From contig JAZGTN010000054.1 in the NCBI GenBank assembly GCA_037783415.1, positions 1,426,001 through 1,490,000 of the forward strand: a stretch of 64,000 nucleotides of DNA, in the 5' to 3' direction. The position numbers were made by a program, and so were the translations under genes. The notes beneath the pieces are model-generated. The model saw only the letters and a program-made list of their open reading frames with translations, had not been told where the DNA came from and made no database searches. Of this stretch, positions 1-12,165 are shown piece after piece; positions within the stretch are counted from its first letter, which is position 1, and every line of letters starts with the position of its first letter. This DNA is from Leptasterias polaris. Lineage: Eukaryota; Echinodermata; Asteroidea; Forcipulatida; Asteriidae.

Positions 1-885
1 TTATTGACAATCAATCTTAATTAATTATTCACGTGACAGCGGTATGAATATATAATTAGCCAAACTTGTTTTTGTCATATCTCAAGAAGTATATACCCGA
101 TCCTCAAACTTTTTTCAGTTATAGACTCCTCGGGCATTCGAGATTAGCCTTGGGTAACCTTGACCCCATGTTGACCTTTACTTCCGGGTCAACCGGAAGT
201 GGGACCATTTCTCAAGCACTACACACCCGATTTTCAAACCTTTTTCAGTTATAGACTCCTTGGGCATGGGAGATTAGCCTAGGGTAACCGTGACCCCATG
301 TTGACCTTTACTTCCGGGTCAACCGGAAGTGACACCATATCTCAAGAACTACACAAGTCACAACTGATTTTCAAATTTGTACAGTTATAGACTCCTAATG
401 GGCATTGGAGAATAGCATTGGGTAACCGTGACCCCATGTTGACCTTTACTTCCGGGTCAACCGGAAGTGACACCCTATCTCAAGAACTACACAACCGATT
501 TTCACACTTTTTTCAGTTATAGACTTCTTGGGCATGGGATATTAGCCTTGGGTAACTGTGACCCCATGTTGACCTTTACTTCCGGGTCAACCGGAAGTGG
601 GACCATATATTAAGAACTACACAACCGATTTTCAAACTTTTGTCAGTTATAGACTCCTTGGGCATTGGAGATTAGCCTTGGGTAACCGTGACCCCATGTT
701 TACCTTTACTTCCGGGTCAACCGGAAGTACATGTAACACCATATCTCAAAAACTACACAACCGATTTTCAAACTTTGTTCAGTTATAGACTCCTTGGGCA
801 AGGGAGATTAGCCTTGGGTAACCGTGACCCCATGTTGACCTTTACTTCCGGGTCAACCGGAAGTGGGACCATATATTAAGAACTA

Positions 886-2148
886 CCGTAATTTCCGGAA
901 TATAAACCGCGGTTTATACGTTGATTTTGACTTTTTTTTTACTCCTGCGGTTTATTCTCCGGGCGGCTTATACGCCGACGTATAAATATGGAAGAGAAAA
1001 AAAAAAACATTTTTATAAAGAAAGATCGTTTGTAAAATGTTCTAAATAAAAACAATGTTCTTAAACGATAACAAATCCTGCAAAACATGCCTGTGTGGTG
1101 ACAAAATCCTGTTGAAAATGCCTGTTGAAAATCCCGCCTCATTTGTATTCCGTGTTGCCTTTATAAAACGTTTATCAACCGCCCTATTGTTAGAGTTCAG
1201 TCCCCCCTCAGAGATGAACAATCAGCGAAACTCGAGTTAGACTAGACTGGTCCCCTGTCTATTTATCCCAGCGATCTCCATATATGCTGATATATCTCCG
1301 AACAGACGGTCTCATACAGACCAACATCAAACAAACGAAAACTGTGCGGTATTGCTCACGCACGTACATGTATAAAAACGTTCCTCCGACCACGAGGCGA
1401 TTTCTCACAAAGGGAATTTCCCTTGCCTTTTCGTTCCCACAGCTACACGCCGCCATTCCTTCACCCCCTAACTATAAAGTTTACCACGTTAGGAGCATGC
1501 AAGCACATCTGCGGGATCGAGGTGATGAATACTAGGCAGTGCTGCGAGAAGCACTACGTCATAATTATTCACGCGATCGGCCAATCGGAAAGCTGTGAGA
1601 AGCACTACGTCATAATTATTCACGCGATCGGCCAATCGGAAAGCTGTGAGAAGCACTACGTCATAATTATTCACGCGATCGGCCAATCGGAAAGCGGCCG
1701 GTCAGGAATCAGCCAATCAGCCTGTGCCAATTGCGCTCGTGGTGCTTCGGGTAACATGAAGAATAAAACCATGGCTAGAATGGAGAGCCTTACAGCCTTT
1801 ATCAAATTTCCTTACATCAATAACCAATTCGCGGCACTTCAGTTTTAACACTATTTTTTAATCTGAAGTGGGTTCCCTCATCAACTCACGTCACAAATTA
1901 ACCGCGATATCATCGAATATCGCGATATATTTTTGACGATGTATCGTGAATGAAAAAAAGCAATATCGGCTAAGCTTACCATACGCAGTTTTGCGAACTT
2001 CACTTCCGTGTTTTGAGGTTAGTTTTTTAAACATTTTGGCCGCGGTTTATACGCCCGCGCGGTTTATACGCTGACACCTAAATATTTTTTCCATATTTTG
2101 GAGCATTGCGGTTTATACGCCGGGCGGTTTATATTCCGGAAATTACGG
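886..2148. mobile_element. TIR DNA transposon with TA target duplication (Tc1/mariner-like or MITE)
   Basis: The element starts CCGTAATTTCCGGAATATAA and ends with the reverse complement; about 25 terminal bases match. It is flanked by TA on both sides (884-885 and 2149-2150). Because it sits inside a tandem array, the empty site is known from neighbouring units (AAGAACTACACAACC), which proves the boundaries and a 2-bp TA duplication. Sub-terminal zones repeat GCGGTTTATACGCC-type motifs. No transposase ORF is recognisable, so it is non-autonomous. TA targeting fits Tc1/mariner but the superfamily is inferred. Confidence 0.9.
1542..1695 (+). repeat. 51-bp tandem triplication inside the TIR element
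   Basis: Three nearly identical copies of a 51-bp unit (core AGAAGCACTACGTCATAATT followed by CACGCGATCGGCCAATC). The unit length is a multiple of three, so both strands stay open here. That explains apparent small ORFs at 1423-1848 (+) and 1489-1686 (-), which show no protein-family similarity. Confidence 0.95.
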
Positions 2149-2639
2149 TACACAACCGATTTTCAAACTTTTGTCAGTTATAGACTCCTTGGGCATTGGA
2201 GATTAGCCTTGGGTAACCGTGACCCCATGTTGACCTTTACTTCCGGGTCAACCGGAAGTGACACCATATCTCAAGAACTACACAACCGATTTTCAAACTG
2301 TTGTCAGTTATAGACTACTTGGGCATTGGAGATTAGCCTTGGGTAACCGTGACCCCATGTTGACCTGTACTTCCGGGTCAACCGGAAGTGGGACCGTTTC
2401 TCAAGCACTACACACCCGATTTTCAAACTTTTTTCAGTTATAGACTCCTTGGGCAAGGGAGATTAGCCTTGGGTAACCGTGACCCCATGTTGACCTTTAG
2501 TTCCGGGTCAACCGGAAGTGAAACCATATCTCATGAACTACACAATCGATTTTTAAACTTGTTTCAGTTCTAGACTCCTAATGGGCATTAGAGATTAGCC
2601 TTGGGTAACCGTGACCCCATAGCTCGAAAAACCCATATC

Positions 2640-5600
2640 TCCCGAACCACACGTCATAAATTCGTAATGATTTGTAGCTTACTTTGACCTTTACTTTCGG
2701 TTTCAAACAAGATCCGATCTTGTTTGATTTGTTTACACTGCGATGAATACGCTTGATCACATGCATTCATTTCAAACACGATTACAGGATATACACAAAG
2801 TAATTAGTTCCATTCTCGAGCTACAAAAACAACTTTTATGGTCAACAGAACGGAACAGCTCTGTGATTGTTCACAATCACTATCTCTAGTTAGTAATTGA
2901 AAGCATTAAAAAAAATATAATAACAAATTAAAAATTAAAAATAAAAAGTTACATTTGCCGTTAGTGTGTTCAAAAACTGCCTTCTGTAATTGTTGTGTCC
3001 ATGAGAATTGTTTCACACGAGTAGAAATAGGTATCTACATGTACAATGTATAGGGTTGTGGTGTGCTATTAATTGATAACCCTTTGAGCGCTGAGAAATC
3101 CGAGAAATATTAATGGTCAGCTTGTATAGCACCCTATTGTGTTTCCCTACTTCCACTTCCAGAGAACTATAAGGGAAGCAAGAGGGCGCTATATCCTGCC
3201 ACCGTTAGATGACAAACCATGAATGCAAGGATCAAATGTCAGAACGATATCGCGTTGCACTGACGGGCTCTGTATACATCGTCGTGACAGAGCACCGTAT
3301 GCTACATGTACGTACAGTGTCTTTTACGCGCGGAGCAATTGAAAAATTCTTTTAAAAAAATATGTTTTTAAATCGGTAATATCGTCAAGAAAGAAACAAA
3401 ACACATTCAAAAAAACTGGTGTTGGATCTAAGTTAGAGTCCATGCTTTCATTTGATATATTGTTTGTGAATTTTAAGACTGTAGTTCCTGAGATCAAGTG
3501 ATAACAAAATCCATGTACAAAACAAATGAGAAAAAGGCCGTTAAGAAACATAATAATAATATATAAAAAAAAGGAATCTGGACGAAAACAAAAGGCGTTT
3601 CGGCTGTTAGGCCGAAATCCCTAATAAACGTCAAATTAGATATCAAGAAACACATTAAAGGCCCCACTATGCAACTAATAAAATAACGAAACTAAGAAAT
3701 CAACAAACAAAGAAATACTAAGACAAAAATCAAGTAAGGAAAACACAGAAATGCAGAAAGACCGTACAGAAAGACCGAAATTAAACTGGGAAAATTCAAA
3801 TTGTTCATACCGATACAGAGAACCAAACGGAAGTATAGAAACAAAGACAAATTTAAGAAACAAAGAAATAGAGACATAAAGAAATCAAGAAAACAAAGAG
3901 AGAAAAAAGGAAATCAAATAATAAATAAATTCAGAATTGTAAGAATTTATGAGCATACATGTAGAAGCATAAGTTCCACTAAGAAACCAATGGATTGCTC
4001 AGGCCTATGTTAGTTACAAGTCTATCATGCCGAGCATGCATCATTGCCAAGTTTATCCTTCCTAAAGCTCAACCCCAAATTATGCTTCCGAATTGGGGGA
4101 AAGGGGCGAGAAGGGTGGGGGAAGGCGACGTTTCGACCACACTCAACCCTTTTGCATGCTCTCAATTTTATCATAGACAAAACAACATTGCGTACCGATT
4201 TCAAATAATAATATTTACCAAGCCAATTCTGACAAATCGCGCCCGCCTAGTTAAACTTAAAGCCATAACCTGCGCCATCTTGGATAAGAAGCACACCATT
4301 GATTAGAACGTCCGCCATCTCGGTTGTTTGGTATGGTGACATTCTTGCTGTCTTTGCTGTGATCACCTAATCCGCCAGGGTGCCAAATATTGAAATAAAC
4401 GCTGTAGACGGTCACCCAAACTGCCATGGTGCCAGTCACCTGGTTGGCTGGTTGAGGCGCACCTCCTGGTCGGTCGGACGCGGAGCGATCCCTTCAATTA
4501 ATTTTTTCGCACATGGAGCGATCCGTATAGGATGGTGACCTCGGACTTCAGGAAATGTCCTGAACTGCTGTTTTCAGGGGTAACTCATCACTGTTTCACA
4601 GACAGATTGGTTACCTCCTTGCCCTTTGCCTTCTGACCTGCACCCTTTTAATCGGTGACTCACGTATCAGTGTACATGTAGGCCTACATGTACTTTGTAT
4701 ATCGTGGGTTTGAGGAGGTCGCTGAGTAATGAAATGTTTGATTGGCTGTTTCTCACAGACTTTCTGATTGAAAGATGTGGGTGTTTGTTTTGCTTTTTTC
4801 AGGGCGCTCTTTTAGTCGGGTAACTCCCCTGTTGTGCTCTGAATGTTGGGTCGAGGACGGTGCCAGATAGTAAAAACATTCACCGATATTCACTGTGTAA
4901 TGAAATGTTTGATTTGCTGTTTATCACAGACCTTCTGATTGGTAGATGTGATGTGGGTGGTTGTTTTTTGGAAGGGCCGTGGAAGGACTTGGCATCAGAA
5001 AAGTAGGCCTATAATACATGTAGTATGGGTGGCTTTGCTGCTACAAAATGGAATAATTAATTTTTTTCCTTTGATTTTTGCACGAATAATCGTATGTACT
5101 GTACAGTGTATACAGTAGTACCCTGGTGCTTATCTAAAACAACAAATATACGTCCTAAAAGTTGGTTTCATATTTTGGGGTAATTCATTACAATTGAAGG
5201 ATCAATGTTTTCTTCATCGGCAGTGTAAACATTTATAGTGATTCTTCAACTGCTGTTACAAATGAAGTTCCATTTCTTACAAATTAAAGAATCATCTAAC
5301 AAGCATATCCCATATGGTGTTTGAAAGTCAATGGTCAAACCACCTTCGTGGTCAAACTAACTTCTTGCTTTGTGCGTATCAGTGATCTTCCATTGAGGAC
5401 AGTTAACCAAGGTCTAATCAGCATAGCCCATTGTATCAACCGACCTCTCCATTGCTCCTTCCGGGTGCACCACACTAAATAAACTCCCATAGCAACCAAT
5501 GCTAAATGCTAAATATTTAAAAATACTCAACAAATAGTTCAGTCTCTCAGCCTCTTGAAAACCAATCAAACATATTTTCGGAAAACTGAACTTCAGATTT

Positions 5601-7100
5601 CTTTTCAATTTTTGACAGGTCAGCCGTTTGGAATTTTTTGTAACTACCCCAGAAAAAGACACCCCCGAAAATGTTTTTTTTCCCCAAATTGACTGCTGCC
5701 AGTTTTCACGAAGCACTTCTCCACTTCCAAAGTCAAATAGGGCCAACTTTAACGCCTAAGTTTATCAAGTCTCCTCAAAAGTTGAAACACATAACCTCCA
5801 CCAGGTTGTGATAGATTCTTACATTGTATATTACACAATCTATTAATTACATGACCCCCAAAACGCAGGGGTCGAAATCAAATTTGGTGGCCCAATACCA
5901 TTTTGTAATTTAAAACTTGTTCATCTACATGTATGAACATCGTGCACGGGGTCACTGCACATGTACATATGTATAAGGCTTAAAAAAACAAAAACGTGTT
6001 TAGCGTACTGTCTTTTTGAAAAAAGGAAGGAGGGACTTTTTTCCCCTTTTTTCCCCAAAAATTGCTGCCCGACTTAGTTTTCAAGACAACCGGCCGGGCT
6101 ATTTTTCAAGATGGTTGCCAGCTTTTTTCGGTGTGCTAAAGTCTGAAAATACGATCTTATTTATTTTCAAATTAATTTTTTTCGTCAGAGATCGTAAAAA
6201 GTTATCCCTTTTTTTTTCGTAAAAAAACAAACAACAAGGAGGTGGTCTCTAAAAAGGAAGTGGGCGGGGACGCTAAACTTGTAAAATTAAAATGGCCGCC
6301 TACGGGTCCCCTCTATCTTCTCCTTTTAATATTTCTGTAATAAGTTGATAATTTCTTACTCATTGGCTGAAATTTCTTACTCATTGGCTGAATAAATAAA
6401 TACAGGACAAGAAATATTTTAATATTGTCATGACCAAGGTATTAGTGGTAGTAGGCCCAAGTACATGAAGTACAATTAATAAATTTCAAGCAACAACAAA
6501 ACGAACTTCCATTTAAAGAAAACAAAGAAACTAAAGAAACAACAAAAAGAAATCTGGGACAAAAAATAACACCAGTAAAGCACACAAACATGAAATACAC
6601 ACGTAAGTACAGGACCCACTCAACACCTTTTGCATGCTGAACATTTCATCATCAGACATTCCCCAGACAATTAAACAACATTGCGTATGGTTTTATCTGT
6701 CCCGTTTTATCATTACCCCCTTCGTGCCCACCTAGAGGGGTGCCGCTCAAAGCGTGGCATCCCGCTAGTTTCTATTATTTTGACTGGATACAGTAGGACA
6801 TGTCAGGCGTGTGTATACAATCAATGACCAACAATGCGGCACAAAACTTGGGGAAAATGTTGAGAAACAGGTCTGCTCACGAACGATAAGCTCAGAATGT
6901 CTTGTGTCATGAAACAAGACAATCATGCTGGCAGATTCCTGTGTAATAATACAACCGCGCTGCAACTTGTTGATAAACTTTTTTTACAATAGAAAAACCA
7001 ATTTGACAATTCGTTTGAAAGACAAATGCATGCCTTTTTATGCCCTGCCGGCGAAGCAAGCCGAAGGGGCACAATAAGCCGAAGGGGCATATAGTGTTTG
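2640..7100. other. no gene recognised; AT-rich intergenic with scattered repeats
   Basis: No ORF here resembles a known protein. A direct repeat with a ~172-bp period (TAATGAAATGTTTGATT...TTTCTGATTG) occurs at about 4727 and 4899. A small hairpin of a dispersed family lies at 3594-3620. 2637-2720 resembles the satellite-like units at 44840-45190. Purine-rich low-complexity DNA at 3660-3930 yields meaningless antisense Phe/Leu-rich ORFs. Confidence 0.6.
3581..3620 (+). repeat. dispersed hairpin motif (copy 1)
   Basis: GACGAAAACAA is followed by the stem TTTCGGC/GCCGAAA around a short loop. The same leader followed by a different perfect hairpin occurs at 46122-46164 and 46179-46222, and related A-rich leaders precede hairpins at 35432-35465 and 40442-40472. 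Confidence 0.7.
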
Positions 7101-7109
7101 CCTTGTCCT

Positions 7110-7460
7110 TCCGTGTGTGTGTGTGGGTAGGTATCCACATTCAAACCGTGGACCTATAACAAAAGGGACAATAGGTCCACGGTTGCTATCACAAAGGAAA
7201 ACATTGTGGTCCACGGTTGCTATCACAAAGAGTTGAACAAAGGAGGGTCCACGATTGCCGGTATTTACACATGTGTGTGTGTGTGTGTGTGTGTGGGTAG
7301 GTAACCACATTCAAACCGGGGACCTATAACAAAAGAGGATAATAGGTCCACTGTTGCTATCACAAAGGAAAGCATTGTGGTCCACAATTGCTATCACAAA
7401 GAGTTGAACAAAGGAGGGTCCACGATTGCAGGCTGTTACACACTTGTGTGTGTGTGTGTG
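7110..7460 (+). repeat. two ~165-bp direct repeats bordered by (GT)n
   Basis: Two copies of a unit containing GTCCACGGTTGCTATCACAA, an ACAAAGGAGGGTCCACGATTG segment and a (GT)n microsatellite followed by GGGTAGGT (about 7115-7280 and 7281-7445). Antisense ORFs across it follow the repeat and are not genes. Confidence 0.85.
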
Positions 7461-7473
7461 TTCGTGCAAGCAT

Positions 7474-8078
7474 TGTCCAAGCGATAACTCAAGGAGGACT
7501 TGGCATATCAACTCCAAACTTGATGTGTGGATTGGTCTTGGGATCCCCAAGAAGCCTATTGTTTTTGGACCCCCTACGTTAAATATCAAGTTCATTATGG
7601 CTGAAACAATAGAAATGTTGTCCGAGCAATAACTCTAGAAGAACATGGCATATAAACTCAAAATTTGAAATGTGGATTGGTCTTGGGATCTCCCAGAAGT
7701 CTATTGCTTTTAGAACCCTTACGTTAAATATCAAGGTCATCTCGCTAAAACAAAAGAAATGTTGTCCGAGCAAAAACTCAAGAAGGACATGGCATATTTA
7801 ACTCCAAATTTGACATGTGGATTGGTCTTGGGATCTCCCAGAAGCCTATTGTTTTTAGACCCCTTACATGTACATGTATGTTAAATATCAAGGTCATTGG
7901 CTGAAACAAAAGAAATGTTGTCCAAGCAATAACTCAAGAAGGACATGGCATATCAACTCCAAACTTGACGTGTGGATTGGTCTTGGGATCCCCAAGAAGC
8001 CTATTGTTTTTGGACCCCCTACGTTAAATATCAAGGTCATTATGGCTGAAACAAAAGAAATATTGTCCGAGCAATAAA
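7474..8078 (+). repeat. ~145-bp tandem repeat, four units plus partial
   Basis: Unit starts at TGTCCAAGC/TGTCCGAGC at about 7474, 7619, 7763, 7919 and 8064. Each carries GATTGGTCTTGGGATC and ACGTTAAATATCAAG. The overlapping ORFs on both strands repeat with the unit and show no family resemblance. Confidence 0.9.
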
Positions 8079-8439
8079 TAAAGAATGAGATTAATCTCAG
8101 CGGGGCATTTGTGTTTGTTAACACACCATTCTTGTTTGTGTCTAGTTTGATGATGACAGCAATCGTCACTGTCATATTTCCCAAATGGAATTATTCATGT
8201 AAAACACGTAGTTCATGTCAATTTCGTACCTCAGTCGCGCGATTATTATTTGTGTGGGCAAACTTAAGTTCAGAAATTGGCTTGCCTAAATTGTTAAAAA
8301 GGATGACTTCAAAGATCCCGCCCAACAGTACCAACATTTAACACATGAGCGCACTCTGACCTTCTGACCCTACATGTACCTACCATATACGCCAGATAAT
8401 GTTTAAAAAAAGCTTTGTTGGGTCCAGTAACTTGGAGGA

Positions 8440-8505
8440 GCACTACTCCTAGAACTATGAGGTTCGTTCCGCTATCTTCTCCACGAGATGGTAGCGGAAC
8501 AAAGC
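8440..8505 (+). repeat. fragment of the 32.5-33.4 kb foldback family
   Basis: ACTATGAGGTTCGTTCCGCT followed by ATCTTCTCCACGAG closely resembles both ends of the large inverted repeat at 32530-33365 (ACTATGAGGTTCGATCC...). The preceding 8210-8335 also resembles 33950-34090 (GTGTGGGCA-AACTT...TTCAGAAATTG), so a dispersed element fragment lies here. Confidence 0.65.
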
Positions 8506-8646
8506 CAACCTGGGCTACATGTACACTCGGTGGTAGTAATACAGTCGTTTGACCAGTTCCGGATCATTGACCAGTGCCGGATCACGTCAACTTTGCAATC
8601 TACATATAATTAAATAACTTTTCACATCGATTTCTGTTGTTGTCAG

Positions 8647-9540
8647 GTCGCTTCATACCCTGAGCACTTCATACCTTTTGCATGCAAGGTACATAAATAT
8701 GAAGTACATGTAACTTTGGACACTTCGTACCCTGGGCACTTCTTACCAGGCACTTCTTACCAGGCACTTCTTACCTCGTACTTTAGACAAGCCAGGAAAA
8801 TATTGTTTTGAAGAAGAAAAAAACCCCAAAAACTTTGACCTTCTGGTTTCTTCTTTGGTAAAGTTGAAACAATTTTGGCATTAACTTTTCAAATGTTGCC
8901 CCAGTCTTGAATGCCCAATTATGACATCATACATGTAGCTTTCAAATTGAATGAAATACAGCAATAAAGAAAGTGTTAAAGTGCTGTCTTCACGTTAAGA
9001 TTTAAGTAATGCCAATGCCAAGTTTCAAGTCTGTACAACTTTCACTTTTTGATGACAAAAAAAAAAGAGCCGAAAAAACAAAACCCAAAACCAGTACAAT
9101 AACAATAGGTTTTCAGCTGATGGTCGAGCACAGGCTAATTACAGTGAAACAGTAGAGGGCCACAGCTACGGAAGGTATTGAAGTGACTCCGCTGACAGTA
9201 CAAAGTGACTTGGCTGACAATACAAAGTGATCAAGGTACGAAGTGACCAAGGTACGAAGTGACCAAGGTACGAAGTGACCAAGGTACGAAGTGACCAAGG
9301 TACGAAGTGACCAAGGTACGAAGTGACCAAGGTACGAAGTGACCAAGGTACGAAGTGACCAAGGTACGAAGTGACCATGTTACGAAGTGACCATGGTACG
9401 AAGTGACCATGGTACGAAGTGACCAAGGTACGAAGTGACCAAGGTACGAAGTGACCAAGGTACGAAGTGACCATGTTACGAAGTGACCAAGGTACAAAGT
9501 GACCTAGATAAGAAGTGGCAATGGTACGAAGTGACTGATG
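8647..9540. mobile_element. foldback-type element with inverted 16-bp minisatellite arms (FB1)
   Basis: The right arm (about 9180-9540) holds ~19 tandem copies of the 16-mer GGTACGAAGTGACCAA. The left arm (about 8647-8777) holds five or six diverged copies of its reverse complement (TTGGACACTTCGTACC, CTGGGCACTTCTTACC, CTGAGCACTTCATACC). The ~400-bp interior matches part of the composite repeat near 38050-38330 and 40100-40260 (GTTAACTTTTCAAATGTTGC). Inverted arms built of short tandem repeats resemble classical foldback (TU-like) transposons; that link is inference. Confidence 0.7.
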
Positions 9541-10079
9541 TTGATACATCCAACAAACCATTAAACAAGTGATATCTATTACATGTACATCTATTCTGCT
9601 ACTTGTCAAAGCCTGTTTTTTTTCCTGAAGTAAAAAAAGAAGTTAGTTAAAGGGTATGTATACGTTTGGTAATCACTCTTAAAATTACTGGCAACAAAAA
9701 CCTATCCGTTAGAATCCTACAGCAGCTTTCGACGGTATAAAGCATGTTGAGAAACATCTCACTTCGAAGTTTTGTGGTTATGTAAAAATATATCAGTTTT
9801 TATGCCCCAAAATTTGAATCTGAGAAACACTTCTGTCAGAAACGCTTCTCAGATTGTGTATTCCTAGTAGGGATTATTCTTCCTGCATGGATTTTCGGCG
9901 ATGCCTCGAAAAGTGACCACCTTTTGAAATGAAATTTTTACAGGTGAGTTTTATTGTATATATCGACATTTATATAGGATTTTAAACAATCGAATGCTTC
10001 CAAAAACCCAAGGTACTTTGCCTTTAAAACTTCTCTCTTTTCAAATTTGAACATCAGGGCGAATGAAATTTACATGTAT

Positions 10080-10372
10080 GTAAAATAAGAAATAACTATA
10101 AATAATAAACTTGCGGGTACAACCATGTATTAAATCTCTTTTGTGGGAGTGTTGGCTCTGAAAAGAGCCGGTTCGGTCTCAACGTTTTGAGCAGAATACT
10201 CTGCTCTTCTCCAACGTCGAGACCAAACCGGCTCTAGAGCAGAGTATTCTGCTTGAAACGTCGAGACTAAACCGGCTCTTTTCAGAGCCAACACTCCCAC
10301 AAAAGAGATTTAATGCATGGTTGTACCCGCAAGTTGGCTATTTATTTATTTATTTATACTTCTTATTTTCAC
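10080..10372. repeat. ~290-bp palindrome with histone-type 3' stem-loop on each strand
   Basis: The segment from CTTGCGGGTACAACCATG (10110) is mirrored by CATGGTTGTACCCGCAAG (ending 10333). Outer flanks also pair (AAAATAAGAA with TTCTTATTTT). Each arm holds GGCTCTTTTCAGAGCC: + strand 10273-10288 and - strand 10169-10154. This matches the replication-dependent histone mRNA 3' stem-loop (6-bp stem, TTTC loop) and is followed by AACACTCC and a purine-rich CACAAAAGAGA resembling a histone downstream element. No histone coding sequence is visible nearby. Confidence 0.8.
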
Positions 10373-11565
10373 ACTATGCAAAGCTTCAAACACCACTATG
10401 TATGTAAAATGTTTAGAGTGCGTAAGAAAATGTTCACGTAAATACTGAGCAGTTGTCTTGTTTTTTTGAGGAGATAAAATCACTAAAATAGGTTTTGGGG
10501 TCATCGTACCTCGACAAGTCTGGATCACTCAACATCTCGCAGCGTTGATCATGTCAGTGGTGGCGCACTCAGTTAGACAAAATCGTACGGCTGCTGTAGA
10601 AAGTTTAGTTATTGCTTTAAAGACAGTACATTAGCCTACATGTACATGTACTTCAACAAATTATTGTACTAATATTGTTTTTTTGAGAAAATGAAACTTT
10701 GAGGAGGAAGTTGTGACTGTAAGAATATATTTTAATGCGGGTCGATGTTGCTTTTAGGCGTGCTCCACTGTCGCATTTGCCTGCACTGTATAGTGTTTTT
10801 GTTGCTGGGTTTCTGCACTGCTGTTAATGACACTTACAATTACATGACATTTGCTGGATAAGGGAAGTCCATTTCCATGCAACACACTATTTTGAAAATT
10901 GTATCCTTGGGAGACAGTTTTATAAATGGGAGTACGGGTTTGCAATGGATGGCACTCAACTGATTCGGGATAGAATCAACTGATCCTGAACTATAAAGTC
11001 GATTGTTTTAATCATATACAGGAAAACTAACCTGTGACAATTTCATTTGAAACGGTGGTACAGTGTAGCGTTTTTGAGAAATCACCAAAAATCTGTGGTG
11101 GTCCATTCAGAAAAAATAATCCATATCTGGAAGTGGAATGCACAATCTGAGAAACCTTTCATGCATGACACAATTCTCAGATTGAAACTTTTTTCAATCC
11201 CATAATCCCATTCTCTTCAACCACATTCCTTAGAAGGAAATTGTTTCTCAAAATAACATACAGAACAGCGGCAGTGCTTCTTACCAAATAATTGTTTTTA
11301 TATCAATTTTGTTTGCGGTAATTTTCAAAGGTATAACCTGTCTTTAACATTTACTTGGGACATTATCTGGTGTTGTTCAAAAGTTAGAAAAGCATTGTTG
11401 AGTCCAGTTACCTGGACTACACCAGCACTGGCATGACTGGCTGTAAAGTGTAATGCATTTAAATCAATTGTAATCCCAGCCCAGGGGGACCCAGAATTAG
11501 CGGGGACTTTGCTGGGGATGTAAAAGTGGCCCAGTGTGATTTATCACAATCCTGGCTGGAATATG

Positions 11566-11790
11566 AACCTGAACACAAACCCTAACACAAACCCGAACAC
11601 TAACCCCAAGATGAACACGAACCCTAACCCAAACACAAATCCAATCACGAGTCCGTACAGGAACCCTAACACGAACCGTAACCCAAACACGAACCCTTAC
11701 CTGAACAGGAACAGGAGCACGAACTTGAACCCAAACACAAACCCTATTACGAACCATAACCTTAACATGCGAGCCCTGAACCCGAAATTG
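11566..11790 (+). repeat. degenerate AACCCTAACACG-type telomere-like repeat
   Basis: A run of variant 6/12-mers such as AACCCTAACACAAACCCG and AACACGAACCCTAACCC. The metazoan telomere complement is (CCCTAA)n, so this may be a degenerate interstitial telomeric array or just a minisatellite. It translates to Asn-Pro-Thr-rich or antisense Arg-Val-rich peptides that are not credible proteins. Confidence 0.75.
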
Positions 11791-12118
11791 ACACAAGAAG
11801 ATATGGCAAAGAGTCCCATTTAAATCCCCCGTATGCCATAAAGAAGTAACTCAAAACCACATTTCTGTCACTGCTGAATGGTTACATCTATCAGAAGGCA
11901 AACATTTGGAAAATTACATTACCAGGCCTGTTGTTTCGTTTTTGAAAGGGCAAGGGCAAGGGCACAAATAAAGTGTCTTCTCCATGGTAGAGGTCACCTG
12001 TACATGTATGATGAAATTGTAAGATTCTATAGGAACATTTCAAGGCGCACTATTGGGCAATGATCAGAGGCAATGCGTGAAGCATTGCCTCCGTGAAATG
12101 TTAGGACTACATTTTGTC

Positions 12119-12165
12119 AAGTACATGTACATGTACATGTACATGTACATGTACATGTACAGTAC
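12119..12165. repeat. (GTACAT)n palindromic microsatellite
   Basis: Seven to eight uninterrupted GTACAT units. The repeat is self-complementary and represents the extreme of the TACATGTA motif scattered through the whole window. Confidence 0.95.

Larger units (their letters stand above)
66..2630 (+). repeat. 130-bp tandem repeat array (satellite-like), interrupted
   Basis: About ten copies of a ~130-bp unit. The anchor TGACCCCATGTTGACC recurs near 161, 291, 429, 559, 689 and 825, then 2219, 2349, 2479 and (partly) 2609. Each unit contains CTTCCGGGTCAACCGGAAGT and the phrase CTCAAGAACTACACAACC. Units are open in several frames, but 130 is not a multiple of three, so the apparent peptides shift frame at every copy and are not genes. 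The array is split at 885/2149 by a transposon. Inverted relatives occur at 45380-45720, so the family is dispersed. Confidence 0.95.

Noticed and set aside
1423..1848. 141-residue ORF with a triplicated peptide
   Set aside because: Open only because the 51-bp unit keeps frame; the antisense strand is equally open over the same repeats.
66..2573. Several 61-71-residue ORFs with a repeated peptide resembling GRLALGNRDPML
   Set aside because: They are translations of the 130-bp tandem unit in rotating frames; the unit length is not a multiple of three and no family is matched.
5414..5746. 110-residue antisense ORF
   Set aside because: No recognised motif, no splice or promoter context and a composition typical of chance ORFs.
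9113..9609. Repetitive antisense ORFs and a CRISPR-like look
   Set aside because: Contiguous 16-bp units without spacers, in a eukaryotic genome; part of a foldback element.
11497..11823. Asn/Pro-rich (+) and Arg/Val-rich (-) ORFs
   Set aside because: Telomere-like hexamer repeats translate this way; no unique sequence.
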